From: an uncultured Subdoligranulum sp.
GTDB taxonomy: Bacteria > Bacillota > Clostridia > Oscillospirales > Ruminococcaceae
Assembly (NCBI RefSeq): GCF_963931595.1
Contig: NZ_OZ007030.1
Location: 922,481-986,480, forward strand
Length of the DNA: 64,000 nt
Reading direction: 5' to 3'
Positions 8,665 to 17,333 of this stretch are shown piece after piece; position 1 is the first letter of the stretch, and each line of letters opens with the position of its first letter. The translations under genes and the position numbers were made by a program. Below the pieces are notes generated by a model. The model ran no database searches and was not told the origin of the DNA. It saw only the letters and a program-made list of their open reading frames with translations.

Positions 8665-10869
8665 ATGGGGAACACCGAAGCAATGAAGGAAGTCAAAGCG
8701 GCCGAGGAAAGCAAGACGCCCATCACCTACGATGATCTGAAAAAGAACATGGTTGACAGCGGACGCCCCTATGATTTTGAAATGGTGGACCGCGCCTACA
8801 ACCTGGCGGCCCAGGCCCACGCGGGGCAGCGGCGCCGCAGCGGTGAACCGTATATCTGCCATCCGCTTTCGGTGGCCCAGATTCTGGTGGAACTGGGTAT
8901 GGACAGCGAGAGCCTTGCGGCGGCTCTGATGCATGATGTGGCCGAGGATACGCCGGTAACGGTGGCCGAGATCAAGCAGAAATTCGGCCCCGAAGTGGCG
9001 TTGCTGGTGGACGGCGTCACCAAGCTGACGCAGATCAAGTTCTCCAACGTGGAGGACCGCCAGGCGGAAAACCTGCGCAAGATGCTGCTGGCCATGAGCC
9101 AGGACGTGCGCGTTATGATCATCAAGCTGTGCGACCGTCTGCACAATATGCGCACGGGGGACGCCTGGCCCGAGCAGAAACGCCGGGACAAGGCGCTGGA
9201 AACCATGGAGGTCTATGCCCCCATTGCCCACCGTCTGGGCATTTCCAACATCAAGGAGGAGCTGGAGGACCGCAGCCTGCACTACCTGGACCCGGTGGGC
9301 TACGAGACCATCCGGGACCTTCTGAACAAGCACGGCGACGAATTCCTGCACAAGGTCTGCCATACCATCGCGCGGCATCTTGCGGAGAACGGCATCCCCA
9401 AGGCCACCATCCGCCACCGGGTCAAGAGCATCTACGGCATCTACCGCAAGATGTACATGCAGAACAAGGATTTTGAAGAAATCTACGATATCTACGCGGT
9501 GCGCATCATTCTGGAAAACGTGCCGGAGTGCTATACGGCGCTGGGCCTGATCCACGATATGTATCATCCGCTGCCCAACCGATTCAAGGACTATATTTCC
9601 ACCCCCAAACCCAACGGGTACCAGAGCCTGCACACAACGGTCATCGGACGGGAAGCCATCCCCTTTGAGGTGCAGATCCGTACCTGGGACATGGACCGCA
9701 TGGCGGAATACGGCATTGCCGCCCACTGGAAGTACAAGGCGGGCATCACCGGCAGCTCCAACGACAAGCTGGACGAGCGCCTGGCCTGGGTGCGCCAGCT
9801 GCTGGAAAGCCAGCGCTCCAGCGCCGACGCCACCGACCTGCTCAGCGACATCAAGAGCGACCTGCTGCCGGAGGAAGTCTTTGCCTTCACTCCCCGGGGC
9901 GACGTGATCAATCTGCCGGCGGGCGCCACCGTCATTGACTTTGCCTATGCCATTCATTCGGCGGTGGGCAACCGGATGGTGGGTGCCAAGGTGAACAACC
10001 GCATCGTCTCCATCGACCATAAGGTGCAGACCGGCGAGATCATCGAGATTCTCACCGGGCCGGAAAACCGCGGCCCCAGCCGTGACTGGCTCAACATCGT
10101 CAAGACCAGCGAGGCAAAGAACAAGATCCGTAACTGGTTCAAGAAGGAGCGGCGTGAGGAGAACATCGAGGAAGGCCGCAACGCCCTGGACCGGGAACTG
10201 CGGCGCAATATGATCGTGCTCTCCGACGAGCAGCGTGCCACCTTCATGGAGAATCTTGCCCGGCGCAACCACTGCAATACGGTGGACGAGATGCTGGCAG
10301 CCATCGGATACGGCGGCTTGCAGCTTTCCCGGATGCTCTCCAAAATCAAGGAAGAGTACGCCAAGCTCAAAGAGACCGAACCCAAGCCGATCACGGTGGA
10401 GATCAAGCATGTGCATTCCTCCGATGGTGTGGTGGTGGAGGGCATCGACAACTGCCCCATCAAGTTTGCCAAGTGCTGTTCTCCGCTGCCCGGGGATGAC
10501 ATCATCGGCTTTGTCACCCGCGGCTTCGGTGTCTCCATCCATAAGCGGGACTGTGCCAATGTGCGGGAGAGCATGCGCCATCCCGAGAATGCCGACCGCT
10601 GGGTCCGCGCCTACTGGGCCGACGACGCCAAGGAAAACTACAAGGCGTCGCTGGAACTCACCTGCATGGACCGCGCCAACCTGGTCTCCGACATTGCGCT
10701 GGCTCTGAGCGATATGCGGGTGCCGATCTACTCGCTGATGGCCCGCGCAGCGGAACAGGGCCGCGCCCGGATGAGCGTGACGGTAGGCATTACCAACACC
10801 GAACATCTGAACAGTGTGGTGGCACGGCTGAAGAAGGTCAAGGATGTCATCAGCGTGCTCCGCAGCTGA
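8665..10869 (+). CDS. relA: Bifunctional (p)ppGpp synthetase/hydrolase, RelA/SpoT family
   Basis: Long RSH stringent-response enzyme, 734 residues, full family length. Domains in order: HD hydrolase (HAGQRRRSGEPYICHP; His90-Asp91 in MHDVAEDT), synthetase (DIYAVRIILENVPECYTALG; KPNGYQSLHTTV), TGS (VFAFTPRGDVINLPAGAT), a helical/zinc-finger segment including FAKCCSPLPGDDIIGFVTRG, and a C-terminal ACT domain. Hydrolase and synthetase motifs are both intact, so a bifunctional Rel is expected. The start is behind GGGGGAG (8651-8657). The dtd gene follows at 26 bases, the order (recJ)-rel-dtd being common in Firmicutes. Confidence 0.96.
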   Translation: MGNTEAMKEVKAAEESKTPITYDDLKKNMVDSGRPYDFEMVDRAYNLAAQAHAGQRRRSGEPYICHPLSVAQILVELGMDSESLAAALMHDVAEDTPVTVAEIKQKFGPEVALLVDGVTKLTQIKFSNVEDRQAENLRKMLLAMSQDVRVMIIKLCDRLHNMRTGDAWPEQKRRDKALETMEVYAPIAHRLGISNIKEELEDRSLHYLDPVGYETIRDLLNKHGDEFLHKVCHTIARHLAENGIPKATIRHRVKSIYGIYRKMYMQNKDFEEIYDIYAVRIILENVPECYTALGLIHDMYHPLPNRFKDYISTPKPNGYQSLHTTVIGREAIPFEVQIRTWDMDRMAEYGIAAHWKYKAGITGSSNDKLDERLAWVRQLLESQRSSADATDLLSDIKSDLLPEEVFAFTPRGDVINLPAGATVIDFAYAIHSAVGNRMVGAKVNNRIVSIDHKVQTGEIIEILTGPENRGPSRDWLNIVKTSEAKNKIRNWFKKERREENIEEGRNALDRELRRNMIVLSDEQRATFMENLARRNHCNTVDEMLAAIGYGGLQLSRMLSKIKEEYAKLKETEPKPITVEIKHVHSSDGVVVEGIDNCPIKFAKCCSPLPGDDIIGFVTRGFGVSIHKRDCANVRESMRHPENADRWVRAYWADDAKENYKASLELTCMDRANLVSDIALALSDMRVPIYSLMARAAEQGRARMSVTVGITNTEHLNSVVARLKKVKDVISVLRS

Positions 10870-10895
10870 TTTAAACTTATAAGGAGTCATTCATT

Positions 10896-11351
10896 ATGCG
10901 AGCAGTCATCCAGCGTGTGACCGAAGCATCGGTCACCGTCAACGGCGGTCCTGCGCGGTGCATCGGCTCGGGTCTTGTGATCCTGCTGGGCGTGCGGGAA
11001 ACCGACGACGAGGCCATCGTCCCGAAACTGGCGGAAAAATGTGCGCATCTGCGTATCTTTGAAGATGAAGACGGCAAACTCAACCGCAGCGCGGTGGAGC
11101 TGGGCTATGAGGCGCTGGTGGTTTCCAACTTCACACTGTACGGGAACACGGCCAAGGGAAAACGGCCCAGCTTCAGCCATGCGGCCAAGGCAGATCTGGC
11201 CGTTCCGTGCTATGAGCGCTTTCTGGAGGAAATGGGCCGTCAGGGGCTGAAGGCTGTGCAGCACGGCGAGTTTGGCGCCGATATGCAGGTCCGTCTGCTC
11301 AACGACGGCCCGGTGACCATTGTCATCGATACCGACGAATGGAAAAAATAG
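10896..11351 (+). CDS. dtd: D-aminoacyl-tRNA deacylase
   Basis: Proofreading enzyme that hydrolyses D-amino acids (and glycine mischarged on tRNA-Ala) from tRNA. The 151 residues match the family length. It starts MRAVIQRVTEASVTV, carries GLVILLGV, and ends with NDGPVTIVID, the conserved cis-Gly-Pro active-site motif. The usual SQFTL motif reads SNFTLYGNTAKGKRPSF here, an Asn for Gln change worth noting but surrounded by otherwise canonical sequence. A TAAGGAG ribosome site precedes the ATG. Confidence 0.95.
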   Translation: MRAVIQRVTEASVTVNGGPARCIGSGLVILLGVRETDDEAIVPKLAEKCAHLRIFEDEDGKLNRSAVELGYEALVVSNFTLYGNTAKGKRPSFSHAAKADLAVPCYERFLEEMGRQGLKAVQHGEFGADMQVRLLNDGPVTIVIDTDEWKK

Positions 11352-11359
11352 GAGGACCT

Positions 11360-11965
11360 ATGAAAATCCAACACATTCACGGGCTTGCCCCGCTGTATAC
11401 CAATACCTTTCTGATCATCACGGATGCCGGGCACGGCATCCTGGTGGATGCGGCGGCATCTCCCCAGACCTATCTGGATGTACTGCAGAAGGAGGGCGCA
11501 CAGCTTACCCACATTCTGCTCACCCACGGCCACTATGACCATGTGGGGGCGGTGGCGGCGCTGCGCAAGGCCACCGGCTGCAAGGTGTATCTGGACCCGG
11601 TGGATGCAGCGGGCAGCCAGATGCTTCCGCTGACCAAGGACCTGGTGGACGAAAACTGGCCCGCCGGCGATACACTGCAGATTGACGAACTGACGTTTAA
11701 AATTTACCACACGCCGGGGCATACCCCCGGCAGTGTCTGCCTGGTCTGCGGCCAGCTGATGTTCAGCGGCGATACGCTCTTTGCCGGTTCCTGCGGCCGC
11801 ACCGACCTGCCGGGCGGCAGCATGCAGCAGATGCAGCGCAGCCTCTCCATGCTGGCCGCGCTGCCGCTGTCTGAGGAGACCAAGGTCCTGCCCGGCCATG
11901 AGGCGTTTTCCACCATGGGGCAGGAGCGCCGTTCCAACCCCTACCTGAACGGTATGTGGTTCTGA
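11360..11965 (+). CDS. MBL-fold metallo-hydrolase (glyoxalase II-like, YcbL type)
   Basis: A 201-residue cytosolic metallo-beta-lactamase-fold hydrolase. Metal-binding motifs are complete: THGHYDH (about residues 53-59), PGHTPGS, FSGDTLF and, near the end, LPGHE. The short length without the C-terminal glutathione-binding helices of true glyoxalase II points to the YcbL/YqgX subgroup, whose substrates are mostly unknown. The ATG follows AGGAGG directly after the dtd stop (eight-base gap), so it is in the rel-dtd operon. Confidence 0.85.
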   Translation: MKIQHIHGLAPLYTNTFLIITDAGHGILVDAAASPQTYLDVLQKEGAQLTHILLTHGHYDHVGAVAALRKATGCKVYLDPVDAAGSQMLPLTKDLVDENWPAGDTLQIDELTFKIYHTPGHTPGSVCLVCGQLMFSGDTLFAGSCGRTDLPGGSMQQMQRSLSMLAALPLSEETKVLPGHEAFSTMGQERRSNPYLNGMWF

Positions 11966-11994
11966 TCGGCAAACAACAAGGAGAGACTTTCATT

Positions 11995-13455
11995 ATGCAG
12001 ATCGTTTTGCGCGGCGCGGCAGCCGGGTATGAGGCGGAACACACCGCCCGCATCTTTTTCCCCGGCGCAGAAAAGGCTGCCGAAATCCCCGAAACCGGGG
12101 ATTTTGTGCTGGCCGCCAGCCATGAAAAAACTGATTTTGTACTGCTTCGTCAGGGCGACAGTCTTTGCTGGCGCGGCGCTCTGCGCCCGGCAGATGCCGA
12201 TGGGGAGTATGCGCTGTGTACCCTTTTATATGGACTTTTGAAGCAGCAGACCGGCCAGAACCCGCCCTGGGGCATGATGACCGGTGTGCGGCCGGTGCGC
12301 ATCATCCATGACCTGCGGGCCATGGGCGCCACGGAGGCGGAGATCGAGGATCGCTTCCTGGGCCATTTTGCCTGCACGCCGGAAAAGTTCGCCCTGGCCC
12401 GGGGAATCGCCGACCTGCAGCGCCCGGTGCTGGAGAATGCTGATCCCATGGACTGCAGTGTCTATGCGGGCATTCCGTTCTGCCCCACGCGGTGCAGTTA
12501 TTGCAGTTTTGTCTCCCGCATGGTGGGAGACAAGGCCACCCGGGCACTGGTACAGCCCTATGTGGACAAACTCTGCGAGGAACTGACGGCCATCCGCCGG
12601 ACCGCCGACCGCTGCGGTCTGCGCATCCGCACCTTTTATATCGGCGGCGGCACGCCCACCAGCCTTTCGGCTGCACAGCTGGAACAGCTGATGGGACATA
12701 TTGCCCGCACGTTTGATCTGGCCTCGCTGGAGGAATACACGGTGGAGGCGGGACGCCCCGACTGCACTGATGCGGAAAAGCTGCGTATTATCAAGCAATA
12801 TGGCGCCACCCGCATCTCCATCAATCCCCAGACCTTCTCGGATGAGGTGCTGCGCAACATCGGCCGCCGCCATACTGCCCAGGACATCCTGGACTGCTTC
12901 GCCCAGGCCCGGGCGGCGGGGCATGAGAACATCAACATGGACCTGATTGCCGGTCTGCCCGGTGATACGGTGGAGGGGTTCACGCATAGTCTGAAACAGG
13001 CCATTGCGCTGAACCCCGAAAACATCACCGTGCATACCCTGACCCTGAAGCGGGCCTCCAACCTGGTGGTGGAACACCGCGCGGCGGCCTATGACGATGT
13101 GGCGGCCATGCTGGCCCAGGGCGACCTGCTGTGGCAGGCCGGGTATCGCCCCTACTACCTCTACCGCCAGAAGGGCACACTGCAGAACCTGGAGAACATC
13201 GGCTGGGCCAAACCCGGCAAGGAATGCCTGTACAACATCTACATCATGGAAGAGGTCCATACCATTCTCTCGGCGGGGGCGGCCGGTTCCACCAAACTGG
13301 TCATTCCCGGCAAGCGACATGGAAAAATCGAGCGCATCTTCAACTTCAAATATCCCACGGAATACATCGACCGCTTTGACGAGGTGCTGGCCCGCAAGCG
13401 GGGCGTGGAGGAGTTCTATGAACGTTACACAACGCAAACGCTTTGTCAGCTGTGA
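11995..13455 (+). CDS. hemZ: HemZ-like radical SAM protein (coproporphyrinogen dehydrogenase family)
   Basis: A 486-residue radical SAM enzyme. The 4Fe-4S cluster cysteines are Cys163, Cys167 and Cys170 in FCPTRCSYCSF. Downstream are FYIGGGTPTSLSAAQLEQL and INMDLIAGLPGDT, typical of the HemN/HemW superfamily. The roughly 150-residue N-terminal extension and GVRPVRIIHDL match HemZ of Bacillus and Clostridia rather than HemW. HemZ was named for anaerobic coproporphyrinogen III oxidation, but activity of many homologues is unproven. The start is behind AAGGAGAG. The next gene begins inside its 3' end. Confidence 0.87.
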   Translation: MQIVLRGAAAGYEAEHTARIFFPGAEKAAEIPETGDFVLAASHEKTDFVLLRQGDSLCWRGALRPADADGEYALCTLLYGLLKQQTGQNPPWGMMTGVRPVRIIHDLRAMGATEAEIEDRFLGHFACTPEKFALARGIADLQRPVLENADPMDCSVYAGIPFCPTRCSYCSFVSRMVGDKATRALVQPYVDKLCEELTAIRRTADRCGLRIRTFYIGGGTPTSLSAAQLEQLMGHIARTFDLASLEEYTVEAGRPDCTDAEKLRIIKQYGATRISINPQTFSDEVLRNIGRRHTAQDILDCFAQARAAGHENINMDLIAGLPGDTVEGFTHSLKQAIALNPENITVHTLTLKRASNLVVEHRAAAYDDVAAMLAQGDLLWQAGYRPYYLYRQKGTLQNLENIGWAKPGKECLYNIYIMEEVHTILSAGAAGSTKLVIPGKRHGKIERIFNFKYPTEYIDRFDEVLARKRGVEEFYERYTTQTLCQL

Positions 13456-14353
13456 ACTGATCGCGCTGGCCGCCGGTCAGCCCCGGGCCTTTGCAGAGAT
13501 GAGCGAACGGCAGTACCGCGACCGCATCCAGTGGATTGCCGGGGAGATTCTTGCCAGCGGGCGCCATATCGTCATGCTGACGGGGGCTTCGGCCGCCGGC
13601 AAGACGACCTCGGCCCACAAACTGGCGGGGGCCATCCAGTCCCTGGGACGCCGCAGCGTGGTATTGAGCCTGGATGATTTCTATGCGGGGGAGGGGCGCT
13701 ATCCCAAGAACCCTGACGGCAGCGACGACTATGAAAGTCTGCAGTCGCTGGACCTGCCGGTGCTGCGCCGCTGCCTGGCAGAACTGCATCAGCGAGGTGT
13801 CTGCCAGGCGCCGGTCTTCGATTTCAAAATCCAGCAGCCCAACGGGGTGCAGACCATTGACTGCCGGGATGGGGTTGTCATCATCGAAGGACTTCATGCG
13901 CTGAATCCGGAACTGACAAAAAATCTTCCGCCTGACGCTGTTTTCTGCCTCTATGCCGGCTTGCGGGAAGAGTACGCCGCACCGGATGGCAGCCGCTGTC
14001 TGGCCACGCGGGATATCCGGCTGGCCCGCCGGCTGGTGCGGGATTTTCTCTTCCGCGGGCACCGAGCCTCCTTTACGCTGGGGCTCTGGGGACATGTCTG
14101 CAACGGGGAGGAACGGTATATCAAGCCATACAAGCCCCGGGCGGATCTGCTGCTGGATACCACACACACCTATGAAGTCTGTCTGTGGCGTAATGTGCTG
14201 GACAGCATGCCGCCGGACCCGGCCCTCACGTCGGTCCAGCAGCGGCAGCTGGAAGCCCTCTGCCGCAAGTTCGTCCCGTTCCCGGCATTGGGAACGGAGC
14301 TTGTTCCGCAAGACAGCATGCTGCGGGAATTTATCGGTCCGCAGGGCGTGTAA
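13418..14353 (+). CDS. Uridine kinase-like nucleoside kinase (PRK family)
   Basis: A 311-residue P-loop kinase. The Walker A motif GASAAGKTTS is at about residues 56-65, followed by VVLSLDDFYAGEGRYP, the lid/substrate loop of phosphoribulokinase/uridine kinases, and VVIIEGLHALN. It overlaps hemZ by 38 bases. The ATG at 13418 sits behind GGAGGAG; the frame is open far upstream, but that part is only hemZ in another frame. Clostridial relatives often carry an N-terminal TGS/ThrRS-like domain of about 200 residues; this copy lacks it. Uridine/cytidine or another nucleoside as substrate is inference. Confidence 0.8.
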   Translation: MNVTQRKRFVSCELIALAAGQPRAFAEMSERQYRDRIQWIAGEILASGRHIVMLTGASAAGKTTSAHKLAGAIQSLGRRSVVLSLDDFYAGEGRYPKNPDGSDDYESLQSLDLPVLRRCLAELHQRGVCQAPVFDFKIQQPNGVQTIDCRDGVVIIEGLHALNPELTKNLPPDAVFCLYAGLREEYAAPDGSRCLATRDIRLARRLVRDFLFRGHRASFTLGLWGHVCNGEERYIKPYKPRADLLLDTTHTYEVCLWRNVLDSMPPDPALTSVQQRQLEALCRKFVPFPALGTELVPQDSMLREFIGPQGV

Positions 14354-14379
14354 ATTCACGGAAAATATACATTTGCGCG

Positions 14380-14408
14380 TTGCAAAGGCTGCGGGAATCC
14401 GCTATAAT
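14380..14408 (+). promoter_or_regulatory. Promoter for the zinc-ribbon gene
   Basis: TTGCAA (14380-14385), 17-base spacer, TATAAT (14403-14408). The predicted start near 14415 leaves a leader of about 53 bases. Confidence 0.7.
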
Positions 14409-14467
14409 AGGCGTAAAGAGCGCGGCGGAGCAAGAACCGCGCTTGTCTACAGAAAGAGGTGTTCCCT

Positions 14468-14932
14468 ATGTTTGAACTGGATATTGAAATGCTGAAGGAA
14501 CAGGGACTGCAGCTGGTGGATTCCGCCAAAAAGACCGCACAGGATCTGGCGGGCAAGGGCAAGAACCAGTTGGATCTTATGAATCAGCAGGCGCGTCTGT
14601 CCAGGGCTCAGCGCCAGTTAGGTGCACTCGTCTACAGCCTGCATAAGGCCGGGGAGGAAAATCAGCCCCTGGTGGAAAAATATATCGAAGCGGTTGCCGA
14701 GGTGGAGAAGGCCATCGAAGAGATCAAGGCCAACATGAGCCCCGAGGAGTATATGCCTTCCGAGGACGAGGCCCCGGAGGAGGCACCCCAGGAGGAAGCC
14801 GCTGCGGAAGAGGAAGAGGAGATCGAGGAGGAGCCGGTGCATCTGCGCGGTGAGACCAAGATCTGCCCGGTCTGCAAGTCGGAAGTGGACGGCGATGCGT
14901 TGTTCTGCAACCATTGCGGTGCCCAGCTGTAA
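14468..14932 (+). CDS. Small helical, acidic, zinc-ribbon protein
   Basis: A 154-residue protein of unknown role. Residues 1-90 are helical (KKTAQDLAGKGKNQLDLMN; KYIEAVAEVEKAIEEIKANM). Residues about 95-125 are an acidic Glu/Pro tract. The C-terminus is a zinc ribbon with two knuckles, CPVCK and CNHCG. Such helix-plus-zinc-ribbon proteins are frequent and uncharacterised in Clostridia. It stands alone behind its own good promoter. ATG 14468 fits the AAAGAGG site; GTG 14459 overlaps that site. Confidence 0.75.
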   Translation: MFELDIEMLKEQGLQLVDSAKKTAQDLAGKGKNQLDLMNQQARLSRAQRQLGALVYSLHKAGEENQPLVEKYIEAVAEVEKAIEEIKANMSPEEYMPSEDEAPEEAPQEEAAAEEEEEIEEEPVHLRGETKICPVCKSEVDGDALFCNHCGAQL

Positions 14933-14961
14933 TCCGCGACTACACGTAACAATAGTGGCTC

Positions 14962-14995
14962 TGCGGGCGGTGCTGCGGCTGCGGTGCCGCCCGCA
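14962..14995 (+). other. GC-rich hairpin between zinc-ribbon gene and mazG promoter
   Basis: Arms TGCGGGCGG (14962-14970) and CCGCCCGCA (14987-14995) form a strong stem 29 bases after the stop codon. No T-run follows, so termination is possible but not shown by the canonical pattern. Confidence 0.4.
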
Positions 14996-14999
14996 AGGC

Positions 15000-15027
15000 T
15001 TGACAAATTCCGGATTGTGAGTACAAT
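15000..15027 (+). promoter_or_regulatory. Promoter for mazG
   Basis: Perfect -35 TTGACA (15000-15005), 16-base spacer, TACAAT (15022-15027). The predicted start near 15034 rules out ATG 15028 as the mazG start and supports ATG 15067. Confidence 0.8.
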
Positions 15028-15066
15028 ATGGCGTACTGCGCTCTGCGCAGGATGCAAGGCAACCTT

Positions 15067-15795
15067 ATGAACAGAGCATTTCCTGAAAAAGAAAGCTATA
15101 CCGCAGAGGATCTTGTGGCGATCATTGCGCTGCTGCGGGATCCCGAGAACGGATGCCCCTGGGACAAAGTGCAGACCCATCGGTCCATTCGCATGAATTT
15201 CCTGGAGGAAGCCTACGAGGCGGTGGATGCCATTGATCTGGCAGACCCGCAGCTGCTGTGCGAGGAACTGGGCGACGTGCTCATGCAGGTGGCCTTCCAT
15301 GCGCAGATTGAGCAGGAGGCCGGACGCTTTTCCTGGCAGCAGGTCTGCGACGGCGTATGCCGCAAACTCATTGAGCGGCATCCCCATATTTTTGGCGGAG
15401 ATACAAGCATAAAAGACTGGGATGCGCTCAAAAATAAGGAAAAGGGCCGCCTGACACTGCAGGATGACCTGGCCAGTGTGCCCAGGGCCCTGCCGGCACT
15501 GATGCGTGCCGCCAAGCTGCAGAAACGCGCGGCGCGTTACGGCGAGGATGCGTCCCCCGAGGCGCAGCGCGTGGCAGACTATGCCCGGGACCTGCAGTGC
15601 GCAACCGGGCCCCAGGCCGCCGAGGAGGCGGCCGGAAAACTCTTGTTTGCCGCTGTTGCTTTGGCGCGGCAGGCGGGCATCGATCCGGAACAGGCGCTGC
15701 AGAAGCGCAACGCCGCCTTTGAGGCGGCACCTGAATCTAATGGAGCTGTGAAGCAGGCGCCTGGGAATTCCCCTGCAGCCGCTTTTGGCAGATAA
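15067..15795 (+). CDS. mazG: Nucleoside triphosphate pyrophosphohydrolase MazG
   Basis: House-cleaning NTP pyrophosphatase, 242 residues. The first MazG repeat is clear: GCPWDKVQTHRSI, then the metal-binding LEEAYEAVDAI and CEELGDVLMQVAFHA, then HPHIFG. The second half is degenerate, with EEAAGKLLFAAVALAR in place of the second catalytic repeat. The start at 15067 is fixed by the promoter position and an AAGG site. In Bacillus yabN also has an N-terminal methylase domain; that is missing here. Position at the head of rqcP-yabP-yabQ-divIC-yabR matches the Firmicutes cluster. Confidence 0.93.
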   Translation: MNRAFPEKESYTAEDLVAIIALLRDPENGCPWDKVQTHRSIRMNFLEEAYEAVDAIDLADPQLLCEELGDVLMQVAFHAQIEQEAGRFSWQQVCDGVCRKLIERHPHIFGGDTSIKDWDALKNKEKGRLTLQDDLASVPRALPALMRAAKLQKRAARYGEDASPEAQRVADYARDLQCATGPQAAEEAAGKLLFAAVALARQAGIDPEQALQKRNAAFEAAPESNGAVKQAPGNSPAAAFGR

Positions 15796-15816
15796 ATAAC
15801 TTTGGAGGTACAAACC

Positions 15817-16089
15817 ATGACGAAAGTTGAATTGATCGCCGCTGTGGCGAACGAAGCCAACCTGACCAAGAAGGACGCCGAGCAGGCTGTCAACACCGCC
15901 CTCAACGCCATCACCGAGGCGCTGAAGAATGGCGACAAGGTCACGCTGGTGGGCTTCGGCACGTTCGAGGTCCGTGAGCGCCCGGCCCGCAAAGGCCGCA
16001 ACCCCCAGACCGGCGCTGAGATCACCATCGAGGCGTCCAAGCTGCCCGCTTTCAAGGCCGGCAAGGCTCTGAAGGACGCTGTGCAGTAA
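15817..16089 (+). CDS. hup: HU family DNA-binding protein
   Basis: Nucleoid-associated histone-like protein, 90 residues, exactly the usual length. [42 protein letters not shown] (split here by GF-GTF turn) and the tail [12 protein letters not shown] are classic HU. It is a DNA-bending dimer in the nucleoid. A GGAGG site (15804-15808) precedes the ATG. A terminator follows the stop, so it can be highly expressed separately from rqcP. In Bacillus hup does not sit between yabN and yabO; the position appears to be a clostridial feature. Confidence 0.97.
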   Translation: MTKVELIAAVANEANLTKKDAEQAVNTALNAITEALKNGDKVTLVGFGTFEVRERPARKGRNPQTGAEITIEASKLPAFKAGKALKDAVQ

Positions 16090-16109
16090 GCCGCATTGTA
16101 CCTTGTTTG

Positions 16110-16140
16110 CCCCGTCGCCGTTGGCGATGGGGTATTTTTC
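16110..16140 (+). terminator. Terminator after hup
   Basis: Arms CCCCGTCGCC and GGCGATGGGG (one G-T pair) with loop GTT are followed by TATTTTT. It lies only 14 bases before the rqcP ATG, so part of the transcription must read through or restart. Confidence 0.8.
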
Positions 16141-16153
16141 GTAGGAGGAAGTT

Positions 16154-16405
16154 ATGCGTTTAGACAAATATCTGAAAGTCAGCCGCCTGATCAAGCGCCG
16201 CACGCTGGCCAACGAGGTGGCCGATGCAGGCCGGGTGCTGGTCAACGGCAAGCCGGCCAAGGCCAGTTACGCGGTGAAAACGGGGGATGTGATCGAGATC
16301 ACCTTCGGCAACCGCCCGGTCAAGGTGCGCGTCCTCTCCACCGAGGAGCCCAAGGGCAAGGACGTGGCCCGGGAATTGTTTGAAGTGATGGATCTGCAGT
16401 CATAA
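16154..16405 (+). CDS. rqcP: RqcP (YabO), S4-domain ribosome quality-control protein
   Basis: An 83-residue S4 RNA-binding protein: MRLDKYLKVSRLIKRRTLAN, VLVNGKPAKASYAVK and VIEITFGNRPVKV are diagnostic. In Bacillus RqcP assists RqcH in adding poly-alanine tails to stalled nascent chains on the 50S subunit. The TAGGAGGAAG site is just after the hup terminator. Neighbours (mazG upstream, yabP and yabQ downstream) match the Bacillus order. Confidence 0.93.
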   Translation: MRLDKYLKVSRLIKRRTLANEVADAGRVLVNGKPAKASYAVKTGDVIEITFGNRPVKVRVLSTEEPKGKDVARELFEVMDLQS

Positions 16406-16467
16406 TTCCGGACCCTGCCGCATATCGTATGGATGTAGACCCAATTGCGGAGGAGGGGACAACCGCT

Positions 16468-16782
16468 ATGGCGGAACTCAGAAAGGAACCGGCGCAGACC
16501 CGGGCCGATGCGGTGGAAACACCGCCCCGCGGCCACAGTCTTGCGCTCAAGGACCGGCGGCATCTGGCGCTGACCGGCGTCACGCGGATCATCAGCTGTG
16601 ACGAGACAGCGGCCGTGCTGGAAACCCCGCTGGGCAACCTGACCATCGGCGGGCAGGAACTGCAGGTCAGTGAACTGTCGGTGCACAGCGGGCAGGTGCA
16701 GCTCTCGGGCAAGATCGAGTACATGCAGTATGCCGAAAACCGTCAGTCGGGCGGCGGTCTGCTGGCCCGCCTGTTCCGCTGA
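16468..16782 (+). CDS. yabP: Sporulation protein YabP
   Basis: A 104-residue sporulation protein. The core HLALTGVTRIISCDE, ETPLGNLTIGGQELQVSEL and GQVQLSGKIEYMQY is the YabP domain. YabP acts with YabQ in spore cortex/coat assembly under sigma-E control in Bacillus; the molecular role is unclear. ATG 16468 is preferred for its GGAGGAGGGG site (16449-16458); ATG 16429 is in frame but poorly placed. The stop is one base before the yabQ ATG. Confidence 0.9.
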   Translation: MAELRKEPAQTRADAVETPPRGHSLALKDRRHLALTGVTRIISCDETAAVLETPLGNLTIGGQELQVSELSVHSGQVQLSGKIEYMQYAENRQSGGGLLARLFR

Positions 16783-16783
16783 G

Positions 16784-17263
16784 ATGGCGGCGGCACCCGC
16801 CGCAGCGGCGGTTCTGGGGGATCTTCTGTGGTGCCTGGGGCTGGGATGCCTGCTGGGAGCGGGCCGCCAGCTGCTGGGCCTGGTGCTGGGGGAAGGGCCG
16901 GTGCGCTGCTTTTGCTGGGATGTACTGGCTTTCGCGGCTGCGGCTTTCCTGGTATGCGGATTCTCGGCCGGTGTCAGTGCCAGCGGCCTGGCGCGCTGGT
17001 ACATGGCCCTGGGCATGCTGGCCGGGGCGCTGGCGTGGAACGGCACCGCAAGTCCGGCCATCCGGCAGCTGCTTCATGCCCTGGGGTGGGGGCTGCTGTG
17101 GCCTTTCCGCACCCTGGAGCGCCGCTGCCTGGCGCCGATTCACCGGCGGCTGACCCGGGCCATACAGAGGCGCCGGGAAAAGCGCAAACAGAAAAAAGCG
17201 GAGAAAAAGCCAAAAAACGGAAAAAAGCAGTTGCAAAAGCCGTCGAAAATAGTATATAATTAA
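16784..17263 (+). CDS. yabQ: Sporulation protein YabQ
   Basis: A 159-residue membrane protein with three or four hydrophobic segments in residues 5-110 and a very basic C-terminus (RRREKRKQKKAEKKPKNGKK). Conserved position directly behind yabP, the WCLGLGCLLGAGRQLLGL start and the topology identify it as YabQ, needed for spore cortex formation in Bacillus. It is translationally coupled to yabP (stop-ATG one base apart). A promoter for divIC is embedded in its last codons. Confidence 0.83.
   Translation: MAAAPAAAAVLGDLLWCLGLGCLLGAGRQLLGLVLGEGPVRCFCWDVLAFAAAAFLVCGFSAGVSASGLARWYMALGMLAGALAWNGTASPAIRQLLHALGWGLLWPFRTLERRCLAPIHRRLTRAIQRRREKRKQKKAEKKPKNGKKQLQKPSKIVYN
17231..17260 (+). promoter_or_regulatory. 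Promoter for divIC-yabR inside the end of yabQ
   Basis: TTGCAA (17231-17236), 18-base spacer, TATAAT (17255-17260). It would let divIC and yabR be expressed in vegetative cells independently of the sporulation genes upstream. Confidence 0.55.
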
Positions 17264-17333
17264 CCATACGTAGTGCTGTGCGCCGTATACGCACCAAACC
17301 GCGCAATTTGAATGGAAGGGGGGCATCCCGATT

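Noticed and set aside
15028..15066. ATG 15028 as mazG start
   Set aside because: It directly abuts the -10 box (15022-15027) of a strong promoter, so it would lie upstream of the transcription start.
16110..16140. End of the rqcP-yabP-yabQ operon at the hup terminator as proof of separate promoter
   Set aside because: No promoter was found in the 14 bases before rqcP; read-through is equally likely, so no rqcP promoter is claimed.
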